Shown: piece after piece, positions 37,696 to 45,901 of the stretch | Layout: each line of letters begins with the position of its first letter | Position numbering within the stretch: position 1 is the first letter of the stretch | Assembly (NCBI RefSeq): GCF_014635665.1 | Contig: NZ_BMDG01000007.1 | Span: 1-64,000, forward strand | Reading direction: 5' to 3' | DNA from: Isoptericola cucumis | Lineage (GTDB): Bacteria; Actinomycetota; Actinomycetes; Actinomycetales; Cellulomonadaceae | Length of the DNA: 64,000 bases | The notes under the pieces: model-generated | What the model was told of the DNA's origin: nothing | The model's database searches: none | The model's input: only the letters and a program-made list of their open reading frames with translations | Program-made: the position numbers and the translations under genes

Positions 37696-39768
37696 TTGCT
37701 GGAGACTGCTCAGACTGCGGAGCCGCGCGCCGAGCGCGCCGCACCCCGCGCAGGCGGGACCCGCAAGGACATCCAGGCGCTCCGCGCGATCGCGGTGGGC
37801 GTCGTCGTGGTGTACCACCTGTGGCCCGGGCGGCTCCAGGGCGGCTTCGTCGGCGTCGACGTCTTCTTCGTCATCTCCGGCTTCCTGATCACGTCGCACC
37901 TGCTGCGCCGGCCGCCCCGCAGCGGGCGGGACCTCGCGACCTTCTGGGCCCGGCGGGTGCGCCGCCTGCTGCCGGCGTCGTTCCTCGTGCTCCTGGTCAC
38001 GGTGGCGGCGACGTTCGCCCTGGCCCCCAGCACGCTGTGGGCGGACACGCTCCGGGAGGTCGGTGCGGCGGCGCTCTACGTCGAGAACTGGTCGCTCGCC
38101 GCGTCGTCGGTGGACTACCTGGGCGCCGAGGCCGCGGCGTCGCCCGTGCAGCACTACTGGTCGCTCTCGGTCGAGGAGCAGTTCTACCTCCTGTGGCCCC
38201 TGGTGCTGGTGGTCGTCGCGTGGTTCGCCGCCCGTCGTGGCGGCGACCTCGTGCGGCGGGCGTCGGTGGCCATCGGCGTGATCGTCGCGGTCTCCCTGAC
38301 CTGGTCGGTCGTGGCGACCGCGCTGCGACCGGCGAGCGCGTACTTCATCACGCCCACGCGGATCTGGGAGCTCGGCGTCGGGGCGCTGCTCGCGACGCTG
38401 AGCATCCACGTCGCAGCCCGGTGGCGCACCCCGCTCGCCTGGACGGGCATCGCGATGATCCTGGCCGCGGCGGTGGCCTACGACGGCTCGCTCCCGTTCC
38501 CCGGGTACACCGCCGCGCTCCCCGTCGTCGGGTGCGCGCTGGTGATCGCGGCCAGCAGCGAGCGCACCCGCTGGTCGCCGCGGGCGATCGGCGACGCCCG
38601 CCCGGTGCAGTGGCTGGGTGACGTCTCCTACTCGGTGTACCTCTGGCACTGGCCGCTCATCGTGCTCGCGCCGTTCGTCCTGGGGCACAACCCCGGGCTC
38701 CTCGAGCGGGTGGGCGTGCTCGTGGCGGCGCTCCTCCTCGCCGGGCTCACCAAGCCGTTCGTCGAGGACCGGTTCCGTCGTGGCCGCGGGAGCTCCGGGC
38801 GCGCGATCGCGCTGGCGCTGGGCGCGTCCGTCGTCATCGGCGGGGCCGCGATCGCCGGCTCGTACGCGCTCGAGGCCTCGGCCGAGGCGAACATCGAGCG
38901 GGCCGCCCAGGCCGCGCAGGGGCCGTGCGCCGGTGCGGCGGCGATGGCGCCCGGCGCCGACTGCGAGACGTCCGGCGACGACGAGCTCATCCTCTCCCCG
39001 GTGGAGGCCGCGGACGACAAGCCGGCCGCGTACGAGGACGGGTGCTGGGAGTCGCCGCCCTTCGAGGGCACCAAGACCTGCCACTACGGCTCCCCGGACG
39101 CCGGCACCCGGGTGGCGCTCGTCGGCAACTCGCACGCGGGCAACCTGCTTCCGCCGCTGCAGGACCTGGCGGAGAAGAACGGGTGGTCCGTCACGACGGT
39201 GGTCGCCTCGCAGTGCCCGACGTCGGACATCCGGTGGCAGTTCGACACGCCGCAGGACACCGAGGGGTGCCACGCGTGGGGCCAGCGCGTCCTGGACGAG
39301 GTCGACGAGGGCGACTTCGACCTCGTCGTCACGTCGCAGCTGACGCCGTTCACCGCCGCGGGCGTGGCCCCCGCCGAGAGCGACCAGGCGATCGCCGACG
39401 GCTACGCCCGGTACCTCGAGGACCTCACGGCCACGGGCACACCGACGCTCGTCGTGCGCGACTTCCCGTACCCGAAGCACACGATCCCGTCGGTGCCGGA
39501 CTGCCTGGCGGCCGCCGGCTCGCCCTCCGAGTGCGACGGGGAACGGTCGCAGTGGCTCACCCCGGACCCGCTGTACGACGCGGCCGAGGGGCTCGACGAC
39601 CCCGCGCTGTCGACCGTCGACCTCAGCGGCTACACCTGCACCGAGGAGACGTGCCCGGCGGTGATCGGCGGCATCGTCGCCTACTTCGACGCGTCGCACC
39701 TGACCGCGACGTTCTCGCGGACGCTGGCGCCCTACCTCGAGGAGGCCGTGGTCTCACGACTGCACTGA
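37696..39768 (+). CDS. AT3-SGNH acyltransferase (OafA-like), second copy
   Basis: A 690-residue paralogue of the protein at 16770-18878, alike throughout. The membrane domain has IQALRAIAVGVVVVYHLWPG, GVDVFFVISGFLITSHLL and HYWSLSVEEQFYLLWPL. The secreted SGNH domain has VALVGNSHAGNLLPPL near residue 472 and the closing FDASHLTATFS. The nucleophile serine is kept, but the preceding Asp of the usual GDSH is Asn here. The start is probably the TTG at 37696, seven bases after GGAAGG; no ATG or GTG fits as well. It likely adds acetyl or another acyl group to a surface sugar, on a different acceptor from its paralogue. Confidence 0.87.
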   Translation: MLETAQTAEPRAERAAPRAGGTRKDIQALRAIAVGVVVVYHLWPGRLQGGFVGVDVFFVISGFLITSHLLRRPPRSGRDLATFWARRVRRLLPASFLVLLVTVAATFALAPSTLWADTLREVGAAALYVENWSLAASSVDYLGAEAAASPVQHYWSLSVEEQFYLLWPLVLVVVAWFAARRGGDLVRRASVAIGVIVAVSLTWSVVATALRPASAYFITPTRIWELGVGALLATLSIHVAARWRTPLAWTGIAMILAAAVAYDGSLPFPGYTAALPVVGCALVIAASSERTRWSPRAIGDARPVQWLGDVSYSVYLWHWPLIVLAPFVLGHNPGLLERVGVLVAALLLAGLTKPFVEDRFRRGRGSSGRAIALALGASVVIGGAAIAGSYALEASAEANIERAAQAAQGPCAGAAAMAPGADCETSGDDELILSPVEAADDKPAAYEDGCWESPPFEGTKTCHYGSPDAGTRVALVGNSHAGNLLPPLQDLAEKNGWSVTTVVASQCPTSDIRWQFDTPQDTEGCHAWGQRVLDEVDEGDFDLVVTSQLTPFTAAGVAPAESDQAIADGYARYLEDLTATGTPTLVVRDFPYPKHTIPSVPDCLAAAGSPSECDGERSQWLTPDPLYDAAEGLDDPALSTVDLSGYTCTEETCPAVIGGIVAYFDASHLTATFSRTLAPYLEEAVVSRLH

Positions 39769-39869
39769 CCCTCTGCCCGCGATCCGGGACGTCGAGGAAA
39801 CGCCGGGGGAGAGTCCGTACGGTGCCCCGAGGCAATCGAGTTTCCGGCACCAGAGGAGTTTTCTGCGCC

Positions 39870-40508
39870 ATGCCTGTCTTCATCAAGGACGACAAGGCCG
39901 TCCTGTTCGTCCACATCCCCAAGGCCGGCGGCTCCGCCATCGAGAAGCACTTCCGGGCGGCCGGGTACCGGATGCACTACCGCGACGGGCGGACCGGACC
40001 GGGCACCCTCAACCGGCTGATGCACTGCTCGCCGCAGCACATCCATGCGGCCCTGTGCGCCGACCTCTTCAGGCTGGAGCGCTTCACCGGCATCTTCACC
40101 GTCGTACGCGAGCCGATGGCCCGGTTCCGCTCCGAGTACGCGATGCGCAACACGAAGGCCGTCGACGGCGAGCGCCGGCTCGACACGAGCGCGTCCGCGG
40201 TCGACCGCTGGGTGGACGACGTGATGAAGCGCTACCTGAAGGACCCGTACGTGTACGACAACCACATCCGGCCGCAGTCGGACTTCGTCGTGCCCGGTGC
40301 GCTGGTCCACCGTCTCGAGGACGGGATGAACGGGCTCATGACCAAGCTCAACGAGTCGTTCGGGCTCGGCCTCCCCGAGTCGGTGGAGGCGGTGCGCACG
40401 AGCGAGAAGGTCAGCGGCGTCTCCAGCGACCGGGTGGAGCTGTCGCCGGCCGTGGAGTCGCGGTTGCGGACCTTCTACGCGGACGACTTCACGACCTTCG
40501 GCTACTGA
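39870..40508 (+). CDS. Sulfotransferase family 2-like protein (third copy)
   Basis: A 212-residue protein with a clear 5'-phosphosulfate loop at its start (LFVHIPKAGGSAIEKHF, about residues 11-27) and a 3'-phosphate-type strand, GIFTVVREPMARFRSEYAM, 55 residues later, including the conserved Arg and Ser. Its C-terminal half has YVYDNHIRPQSDFV, also typical of the carbohydrate sulfotransferase family. AGAGGAG lies about 11 bases before the ATG. The convergent gene downstream starts its 3' end only 13 bp away. It is the most confidently recognised sulfotransferase of the three. The acceptor is unknown. Confidence 0.85.
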   Translation: MPVFIKDDKAVLFVHIPKAGGSAIEKHFRAAGYRMHYRDGRTGPGTLNRLMHCSPQHIHAALCADLFRLERFTGIFTVVREPMARFRSEYAMRNTKAVDGERRLDTSASAVDRWVDDVMKRYLKDPYVYDNHIRPQSDFVVPGALVHRLEDGMNGLMTKLNESFGLGLPESVEAVRTSEKVSGVSSDRVELSPAVESRLRTFYADDFTTFGY

Positions 40509-40521
40509 GCCGACGCGGCGG

Positions 40522-42174
40522 TCAGGCGGGCGCCGCCCCGTCGAGCACCCGCCGCAGGAACGCGCCTTCGCGGTCGGCGTCGAAGGTGAACGGGGCGTGC
40601 AGCCGCGCTCGGGACTTGATGGGGACGCCGGGCGGGGCCTCCCCGCGGCACCACGCCATGTAGAGCCGATGGCCGTTGATCGCGGTGATCATCGCCTCGT
40701 TCTGGACGTAGTAGGTGTCGGCCGAGACCAGGATGACCCGCTTGGGCTCGGGCGCGAACGCGAGGCTGAGCATCGCGCTGCCACCGAAGCCCGCGACGTC
40801 GCGGGCGGAGCGGAACAGCTGCGCCTGCTCGGTCAGCGGGTAGTCCTCGGGGAACAGCACCTCGAACCCTCGGGAGGCGAAGAACTCCTCGACCTCGCCG
40901 GTGTTGCGGCACTCCCGCTTGGAGATCCGGCGCGAGCAGAAGATCCGGTCCGGGTAAGCCCGGTCAGGGGCTTTGGACGCCAGGGCGTCGCCGGTGCGCC
41001 GGTACACGTCCCGGACCGCGGGGTGCACGTAGTTGGGCTGCGAGAAGGCCGGCGTCGCGGCCACGAGCCGGTCGGGCCGGACCGGACCGTCGACGAGCAC
41101 CAGGTCGGCCGGCGCGACGCCCGCCGCCTCGTAGAGCTGGTGCTCCCAGCCGGCGAGCGTCGGGTACGGCCTCCGGGTGTGCACGAGCGCCTTCGCGTCC
41201 GGGTAGCGCCGCTTGACCTCGGGCCAGGCCCACAGCCGGGAGAGCTGCTCCGTCATGGCGTGCCCGAAGTGCCCGCGGAACTCGGAGTCGAGGAGGAAGT
41301 AGACGCCTTCGAGCCGGGCCGGGGACTGCATCGTCCTCAGGTGGGCGAAGTTCCGGTCCACGCGCTGGATGAAGTGGTTCGTGAGGACGGGGCGGATGAA
41401 GTGCCGGAAGGTGTCCGGGAGCACGACACGCCCCTGCGTCACGACCTGGCCGCGTCGCGAGACGGGCTTCTCGTACTCCCGCAGCTGGAGCGGCGGCGCG
41501 TCGTACGCGTTCGCGCAGTCGACCGCGTCGTCGCTGGCGCTCGCCACCACCTCGTCGTGCCGCACCACCCGGGCTGCCGGCAGCTCGTGCAGCACGCGGC
41601 CCGCGCGCGGGCCCATCCGGGTGAGGTACTCCGCCGCCTCCTCCTCGCGCACCTTCGTCCAGGTGCGGCGGCCGCTGACGAGCCACAGGTGCGTCTCGTG
41701 GACCCCCACGCGCGCCAGCACCGGGACGGTCGGCGGGCGGTCGCCCTGGGCCGGTCCGGCGCACACGGAGGCGCGCAGCCCTGCCTCGACGAACGGTCCC
41801 ACGCGGCGCATGAGCACGTCGGCGCCGACGACGCGGGCCGCGTCGCGGAGCACGAGCACCCCGCCCTTCCTGAGGTGCGGCAGCAGCTCCCGGGCACGGC
41901 GTGCACGACCGTCGCCGTTCGTGGTCAGGTCGACGATCGCGTCGAGCGTCCCGGAGGTCGCGAGCACGAGCCGGACACCGGCCCGCCCGGCCCCGGCGTC
42001 GACGTCGAGGACCACGACCCCCGGGCACAGGTCCCGGATCTCCCGGGCGAGCTCGGGCTCGGGCACGCGCGAGACGAGGGCGAGCCGCCGCAACGAGCTC
42101 ACCCCTGCCTGCCGGGTCGCCCCGACCAGTGACCGTGCCTGTGCCTCGCACGCCCCCGTCACGGCGCCGGTCAC
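40522..42174 (-). CDS. GT61-family (DUF563-like) glycosyltransferase
   Basis: A 550-residue protein. The C-terminal ~320 residues match GT61: LDSEFRGHFGHAMTEQLSRL with the conserved His-x-x-His, then PDRIFCSRRISKRECRN, FPEDYPLTEQAQLFRSA and FGGSAMLSLAFAP. The N-terminal ~200 residues look like a decayed or accessory nucleotide-binding-fold domain (LVLATSGTLDAIVDL, LRKGGVLVLRDAARVVG) reminiscent of a methyltransferase fold, without a clear SAM motif. GT61 enzymes transfer xylose, GlcNAc or other sugars. The GTG overlaps the stop of the upstream methyltransferase (GTGA), so both act in one operon, probably on one glycan. Confidence 0.8.
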   Translation of the reverse strand: MTGAVTGACEAQARSLVGATRQAGVSSLRRLALVSRVPEPELAREIRDLCPGVVVLDVDAGAGRAGVRLVLATSGTLDAIVDLTTNGDGRARRARELLPHLRKGGVLVLRDAARVVGADVLMRRVGPFVEAGLRASVCAGPAQGDRPPTVPVLARVGVHETHLWLVSGRRTWTKVREEEAAEYLTRMGPRAGRVLHELPAARVVRHDEVVASASDDAVDCANAYDAPPLQLREYEKPVSRRGQVVTQGRVVLPDTFRHFIRPVLTNHFIQRVDRNFAHLRTMQSPARLEGVYFLLDSEFRGHFGHAMTEQLSRLWAWPEVKRRYPDAKALVHTRRPYPTLAGWEHQLYEAAGVAPADLVLVDGPVRPDRLVAATPAFSQPNYVHPAVRDVYRRTGDALASKAPDRAYPDRIFCSRRISKRECRNTGEVEEFFASRGFEVLFPEDYPLTEQAQLFRSARDVAGFGGSAMLSLAFAPEPKRVILVSADTYYVQNEAMITAINGHRLYMAWCRGEAPPGVPIKSRARLHAPFTFDADREGAFLRRVLDGAAPA

Positions 42175-43040
42175 CTGCCTCGGGCCCGGGACGAGCCGAG
42201 GGCCCGTCCCGGCACGGGTGCGCGGGCGCCGACGCGCTCGGCCTGCTCGCGCAGCGCCCGCCGCCGGCGCCGGTAGTCGGCGGGACGGTGCAGCGCCTCC
42301 TGGACCTGCGCCAGCCCGCGCTCGCGCCTGCGCCACGGCCGGTCGCCGCGGTGCAGGAGCCCCCAGACCGGGAGGGCGGCCAGGGCGTGCGCGTCCCACG
42401 CGCCGTCGCGCCGCAGGACGGAGGCGGGCACCTGCTGGGGGTCGTCGCGCACGTACTCCGCGACGATCTCGTCGTAGTGGTCCTGGAGCACCGTGCTCGA
42501 CGGGTCCGCTCCGAGGACGACGACCACGCCGGTCGGCCTGGTGTCCACCGGCAGGACCGTGAGGTCGGGCCGGTACGCGCGCAGGACCTCCGCGAGCCAG
42601 AACACGTCGCCGGCCCAGGCGCCCGTGTGACGGCCACGGGCCGCCTCGCCGGTGTTCCGCGGCAGCATGTCGTCGAGGACGATCACGCTGGACCACCGGC
42701 AGTGCTTCTCCACGTTGATGAAGTCGCGCAGGGCGTACTCGAAGAGGTGCATGCCGTCGATGAACGCCAGCTCCACGGGGCCGCCGAGCCAGTCCTCGGG
42801 GTCGGTCGTCGCGAAGTAGTCGTCGGAGGTCGTCCGGGCGAGAGCGACCTTGGCGTGCAGCTCGGACCTGACCCGGAACGCCGGATCGATCCCGACGCTG
42901 GGCACCGTCGACAGCCCGAGGCTCTTGCCGGTGGACACGCCGACCTCCAGGTACGTGCGAGGTCTCAGCCGTTCGTGCAGACGCGTGAGGAACTCGTGCC
43001 TGCTGAGACGCTTCTTCGCCCGGCGACACGTCTGTGACAT
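42171..43040 (-). CDS. Class I SAM-dependent methyltransferase (Methyltransf_24-like)
   Basis: A 289-residue protein. Motif I is YLEVGVSTGKSLGL near residue 30, followed by SVGIDPAFRV for the ribose hydroxyls and VELAFIDGMHLFEYALRD, the hallmark of the Methyltransf_24 group, which often modifies sugars in surface-glycan loci. VIVLDDMLPRN follows. The C-terminal ~60 residues are Arg-rich and variable. It is coupled by GTGA to the GT61 gene downstream. The substrate is unknown; O-methylation of a sugar in the polymer is the simplest guess from context. Confidence 0.82.
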   Translation of the reverse strand: MSQTCRRAKKRLSRHEFLTRLHERLRPRTYLEVGVSTGKSLGLSTVPSVGIDPAFRVRSELHAKVALARTTSDDYFATTDPEDWLGGPVELAFIDGMHLFEYALRDFINVEKHCRWSSVIVLDDMLPRNTGEAARGRHTGAWAGDVFWLAEVLRAYRPDLTVLPVDTRPTGVVVVLGADPSSTVLQDHYDEIVAEYVRDDPQQVPASVLRRDGAWDAHALAALPVWGLLHRGDRPWRRRERGLAQVQEALHRPADYRRRRRALREQAERVGARAPVPGRALGSSRARGR

Positions 43041-43115
43041 GGGTCATATGGTCGCGCGTCGCGCCCGGCGTGGGAAGGACGGCGGCGGATGAGATCGACG
43101 GGGACGTGGCCGCCC

Positions 43116-43145
43116 GGCTCTCGGGCGCGCGGCTCTCGGGCGCGC
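43116..43145. repeat. Perfect 15-bp tandem duplication
   Basis: GGCTCTCGGGCGCGC occurs twice head to tail (43116-43130 and 43131-43145), ending two bases before the stop codon of the gamma-glutamyltransferase gene on the other strand. The 107-bp gap between the two reverse genes holds nothing else recognisable. It is probably a slippage duplication. Confidence 0.8.
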
Positions 43146-43147
43146 GG

Positions 43148-45058
43148 TCAGCGGCCCGTCGCGTACCCCTGCGCCCCCCGGGGGTTGGCCGCGGCGCCCA
43201 GGACGCCCGTGGCCGGGTCGCGGGTGACGGCGGACAGCCGGCCGAGCGCCCAGTCGCCGGCGAGGGTGAGCACGTGCCCGCGGTCGGCGAGACCGGCCAG
43301 CACGTCGGCGCCGAGCCGGTCCTCCACGACCGCGCCGCCGGGGGTCCAGGTGCGCGGCCAGAACGACCCCGGGGCGGACGTGGTGTGCAGGGCGGGCGCG
43401 TCGATCGCCTCCTGCGGCGTGTAGCCGCCCACCAGCACGCGCAGCAGGAACGCGAGCTGCCACTGGTCCTGCTGGTCGCCGCCGGGCGACCCGCACGCGA
43501 GCACGGGCTCCCCGTCGCGCAGCACGAGCGTGGGCGTGAGCGTGGTGCGCGGTCGGCGCCCCGGCTCCAGGCGGGAGGGCGACGACTCGTCGAGCCACGT
43601 CATCTGCAGCCGCGTGCCGAGAGCGAAGCCGAGCCCCGGGACGGTGGGGGAGGACTGCAGCCAGCCGCCCGACGGTGTCGCGCTGATCATGTTGCCCCAC
43701 CGGTCCACGACGTCCAGGTGGCAGGTGTCGCCGCGGGTCGCGCCGGCGGCGTCGGTCTCGAGGCCGTCGCCCGCAGACGCCGCGGCGGCGGGAAGGACCA
43801 CCGTGGGCTCGCCGACGCCCGCGGCGCCGCCCGCCGGGGCGCCCGGCAGGGCGGCAGCAGGCATGTCGGTCGCGTACGTGGTGCGCAGCGGCGGCACGGC
43901 CGGGGTGGTCCGCCCGGCCACGGCGCCCGGGCGCACGTCGTGAGACGCCCGCTCCCCGACGAGATCGCGGCGCGCGGCCGCGTACTCCGGCGACAGCAGC
44001 ACGTCCAGCGGCACGCGGTCCTCCGCGCCGTCCTGGTGCCCGCCGTCCCCGTACCAGGTGTCCCGGTCCGCGAGGGCGAGCTTCAGCGCCTCGAGGACGG
44101 TGTGGGCGCCGAGCTCGGTGGAGGGGTCCAGGCGCTCGTCGTCGAACCCGTCGAGGATGCACAGCGCCTGCAGCAGCGCCGGCCCCTGGCCCCAGGCGGC
44201 GGTCTTGGCCACGGTGTGCCCGCGGAAGTCGATCGTCGTGGCGTCCTCGGAGGAGGCCTCGAACGCGGCCACGTCCGCCGCGGTGAGCACGCCGGCGTGG
44301 TCGCGGCCGTCGGAGTGCCGGTGCGGGGTGCGCAGGAACTCCTCGGCCGCCTCGCCCACGAGCGTGCGCCAGGCGTCGCGGGCGGCGTCGACGGCCGCTG
44401 CCCGGGACGCGCCGCCGGCCGCGGCGGCGTCGGCCACGGCGGCCAGCCGGTCCAGGACGGCGGCGAGCTCCGGGTTCGTCACGAGCTCGCCCGGCCGCGG
44501 CGCCCGGCCGCCCGGGAGCCAGCGCTCGGCGGACGTGGGCCAGTGCTCGCGGAACAGCTCGGCGACGCCCTCGACGGTGCGGCACACGCCGGCCAGGACG
44601 GGGTGGCCGTCGCGGGCGTAGCCGGTCGCGGTGGCGAGCACGTCGGCCACGGTCCAGGTGCCGTGGTCGCGCAGCAGGAGGAGCCAGGCGTCGACGGCGC
44701 CGGGCACGGCGGCGGCGAGGGCGCCCGAGCCCGGGACGAGGTCGAGGCCCTCGACGTCGCGGTAGTGCGCGACCGTGGCGCCGGCGGGTGCCGGCCCCTG
44801 CCCGACGAGCACGCGCGGGCGGGCGGGCTCGTCGGCCGCCGCGAAGACCGCCGTCATGTCCCCGCCGGGGCCGTTGAGGTGCGGCTCGACGACGTGCAGC
44901 ACGAACGCGCCGGCGACGGCGGCGTCGAAGGCGTTGCCCCCGCGCTCCAGCACCGACTGGGCACTCGATGACGCGAGCCAGTGCGTGGACGACACCATGC
45001 CGAACGTGCCGCGCAGGTCGGGTCGGGTGGGGTGCGTGCCGGGCGGCGTGAACGTCAT
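43148..45058 (-). CDS. Gamma-glutamyltransferase family protein
   Basis: A 636-residue N-terminal-nucleophile hydrolase. The start has MVSSTHWLASSSAQSVLERG and GGNAFDAAVAGAFVLHVVEP, conserved in the large subunit. The expected processing site is GDTCHLDVVDRWGN: most enzymes have Thr-Thr-His, here Thr-Cys-His, so the nucleophile threonine is kept and the second is Cys. The oxyanion-hole Gly-Gly is in ACGSPGGDQQDQWQ. There is no signal peptide, so the protein may be cytoplasmic. It cleaves or transfers gamma-glutamyl groups, for example from glutathione-like peptides; the physiological substrate is unclear. The ATG shares its first base with the upstream TGA (TGATG). GGAGGAAG lies upstream. Confidence 0.88.
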   Translation of the reverse strand: MTFTPPGTHPTRPDLRGTFGMVSSTHWLASSSAQSVLERGGNAFDAAVAGAFVLHVVEPHLNGPGGDMTAVFAAADEPARPRVLVGQGPAPAGATVAHYRDVEGLDLVPGSGALAAAVPGAVDAWLLLLRDHGTWTVADVLATATGYARDGHPVLAGVCRTVEGVAELFREHWPTSAERWLPGGRAPRPGELVTNPELAAVLDRLAAVADAAAAGGASRAAAVDAARDAWRTLVGEAAEEFLRTPHRHSDGRDHAGVLTAADVAAFEASSEDATTIDFRGHTVAKTAAWGQGPALLQALCILDGFDDERLDPSTELGAHTVLEALKLALADRDTWYGDGGHQDGAEDRVPLDVLLSPEYAAARRDLVGERASHDVRPGAVAGRTTPAVPPLRTTYATDMPAAALPGAPAGGAAGVGEPTVVLPAAAASAGDGLETDAAGATRGDTCHLDVVDRWGNMISATPSGGWLQSSPTVPGLGFALGTRLQMTWLDESSPSRLEPGRRPRTTLTPTLVLRDGEPVLACGSPGGDQQDQWQLAFLLRVLVGGYTPQEAIDAPALHTTSAPGSFWPRTWTPGGAVVEDRLGADVLAGLADRGHVLTLAGDWALGRLSAVTRDPATGVLGAAANPRGAQGYATGR

Positions 45059-45759
45059 CAGGCTTCCTCCGAGGTGTGTCCGAACGGGTGTCCCAGCGCG
45101 GCGACGGCGAGCGTGAGCACGGCGCTCACCGCCACGCCCCACGCGAGGTGCGCCTGCAGCAGCAGGGCGCCGGCGGCGGCCCCGGCGCAGATGAGCGCGA
45201 TGGCGAGGATGCGTCGCGCGGCGTTGTCGCCGTGCCCGCCCGCGAGGCGCGAGTCGGCGGCCAGGCCGGTGATGGTCGACGTGACGACGACCGTCGTGAC
45301 GTCCTTGACCGCCAGGTGCCGCGCCGTCGCGGCCTGCGTGCCCATCGCGAACGCCAGCAGCCCCGTCACGGTGAGCTGCACGCCGTGCGGCAGGTCGTCG
45401 TCGCTCACGACGAGCACGACCGCGATCGCGGCGAGGACCAGGCCCACGGTGACGAGCATCCCCGTGGTGCGTGACGTCCAGCCCACCGGGGCCGGCCGCA
45501 GCACGACCCCCGCGACGACGGCGCCCGCCATGAAGGTGCCGAGCGCCAGCAGCGGCCCGGCGACGGGCAGGTCGTCGCCGCCTGCGAGCGCCATCCCGAG
45601 GATGACGACGTTGCCCGTCATGTTGCCGGTGAACACGCGGTCCAGGCCGAGGTAGCCGACGGCGTCCGCGATGCCGGTGGAGAAGGTGAGGGCGAGCATG
45701 AGGACCAGGTGCAGGCGGTCATGGTCGCGGCCGAGCGGGCCGAGGAACGAGCGGGGCAC
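45058..45759 (-). CDS. DUF1275 (YoaK-like) membrane protein
   Basis: A 233-residue protein with about six hydrophobic helices. The opening LTFSTGIADAVGYLGL and VFTGNMTGNVVILGMAL, and the later MGTQAATARHLAVKDVTTVVVTSTITGL (two adjacent segments), match DUF1275 proteins, whose function is unknown although transport is suspected. It is translationally coupled to the gamma-glutamyltransferase gene by TGATG. The pair is separated from the betaine-uptake operon by a strong hairpin. The GTG at 45759 is the only good start and lacks a strong ribosome-binding site. Confidence 0.85.
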   Translation of the reverse strand: MPRSFLGPLGRDHDRLHLVLMLALTFSTGIADAVGYLGLDRVFTGNMTGNVVILGMALAGGDDLPVAGPLLALGTFMAGAVVAGVVLRPAPVGWTSRTTGMLVTVGLVLAAIAVVLVVSDDDLPHGVQLTVTGLLAFAMGTQAATARHLAVKDVTTVVVTSTITGLAADSRLAGGHGDNAARRILAIALICAGAAAGALLLQAHLAWGVAVSAVLTLAVAALGHPFGHTSEEA

Positions 45760-45832
45760 CAGGTCACCGTACCGACCGTCGCCGCCGGGCCGGGACGCGC
45801 GGGGCCGGGCGGATCGGGCCGGGGACGAGAAA

Positions 45833-45876
45833 GCGCCGGGGTGGTGCGGGCCCGAAGGCCCGCACCACCCCGGCGC
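45833..45876 (-). terminator. Hairpin terminator of the betaine-uptake operon
   Basis: A perfect 20-bp inverted repeat (45833-45852 and 45857-45876) around a CGAA tetraloop. It lies 26 bp past the stop of the substrate-binding lipoprotein gene and before the DUF1275 gene on the same strand. Confidence 0.85.
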
Positions 45877-45901
45877 GATCCGTGCTACCTCGGCGGGAAG
45901 G

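Noticed and set aside
39796-39820. An ECF-sigma promoter before the third sulfotransferase
   Set aside because: GGAAAC and CGTAC are present, but the 14-base spacing is shorter than these promoters use.
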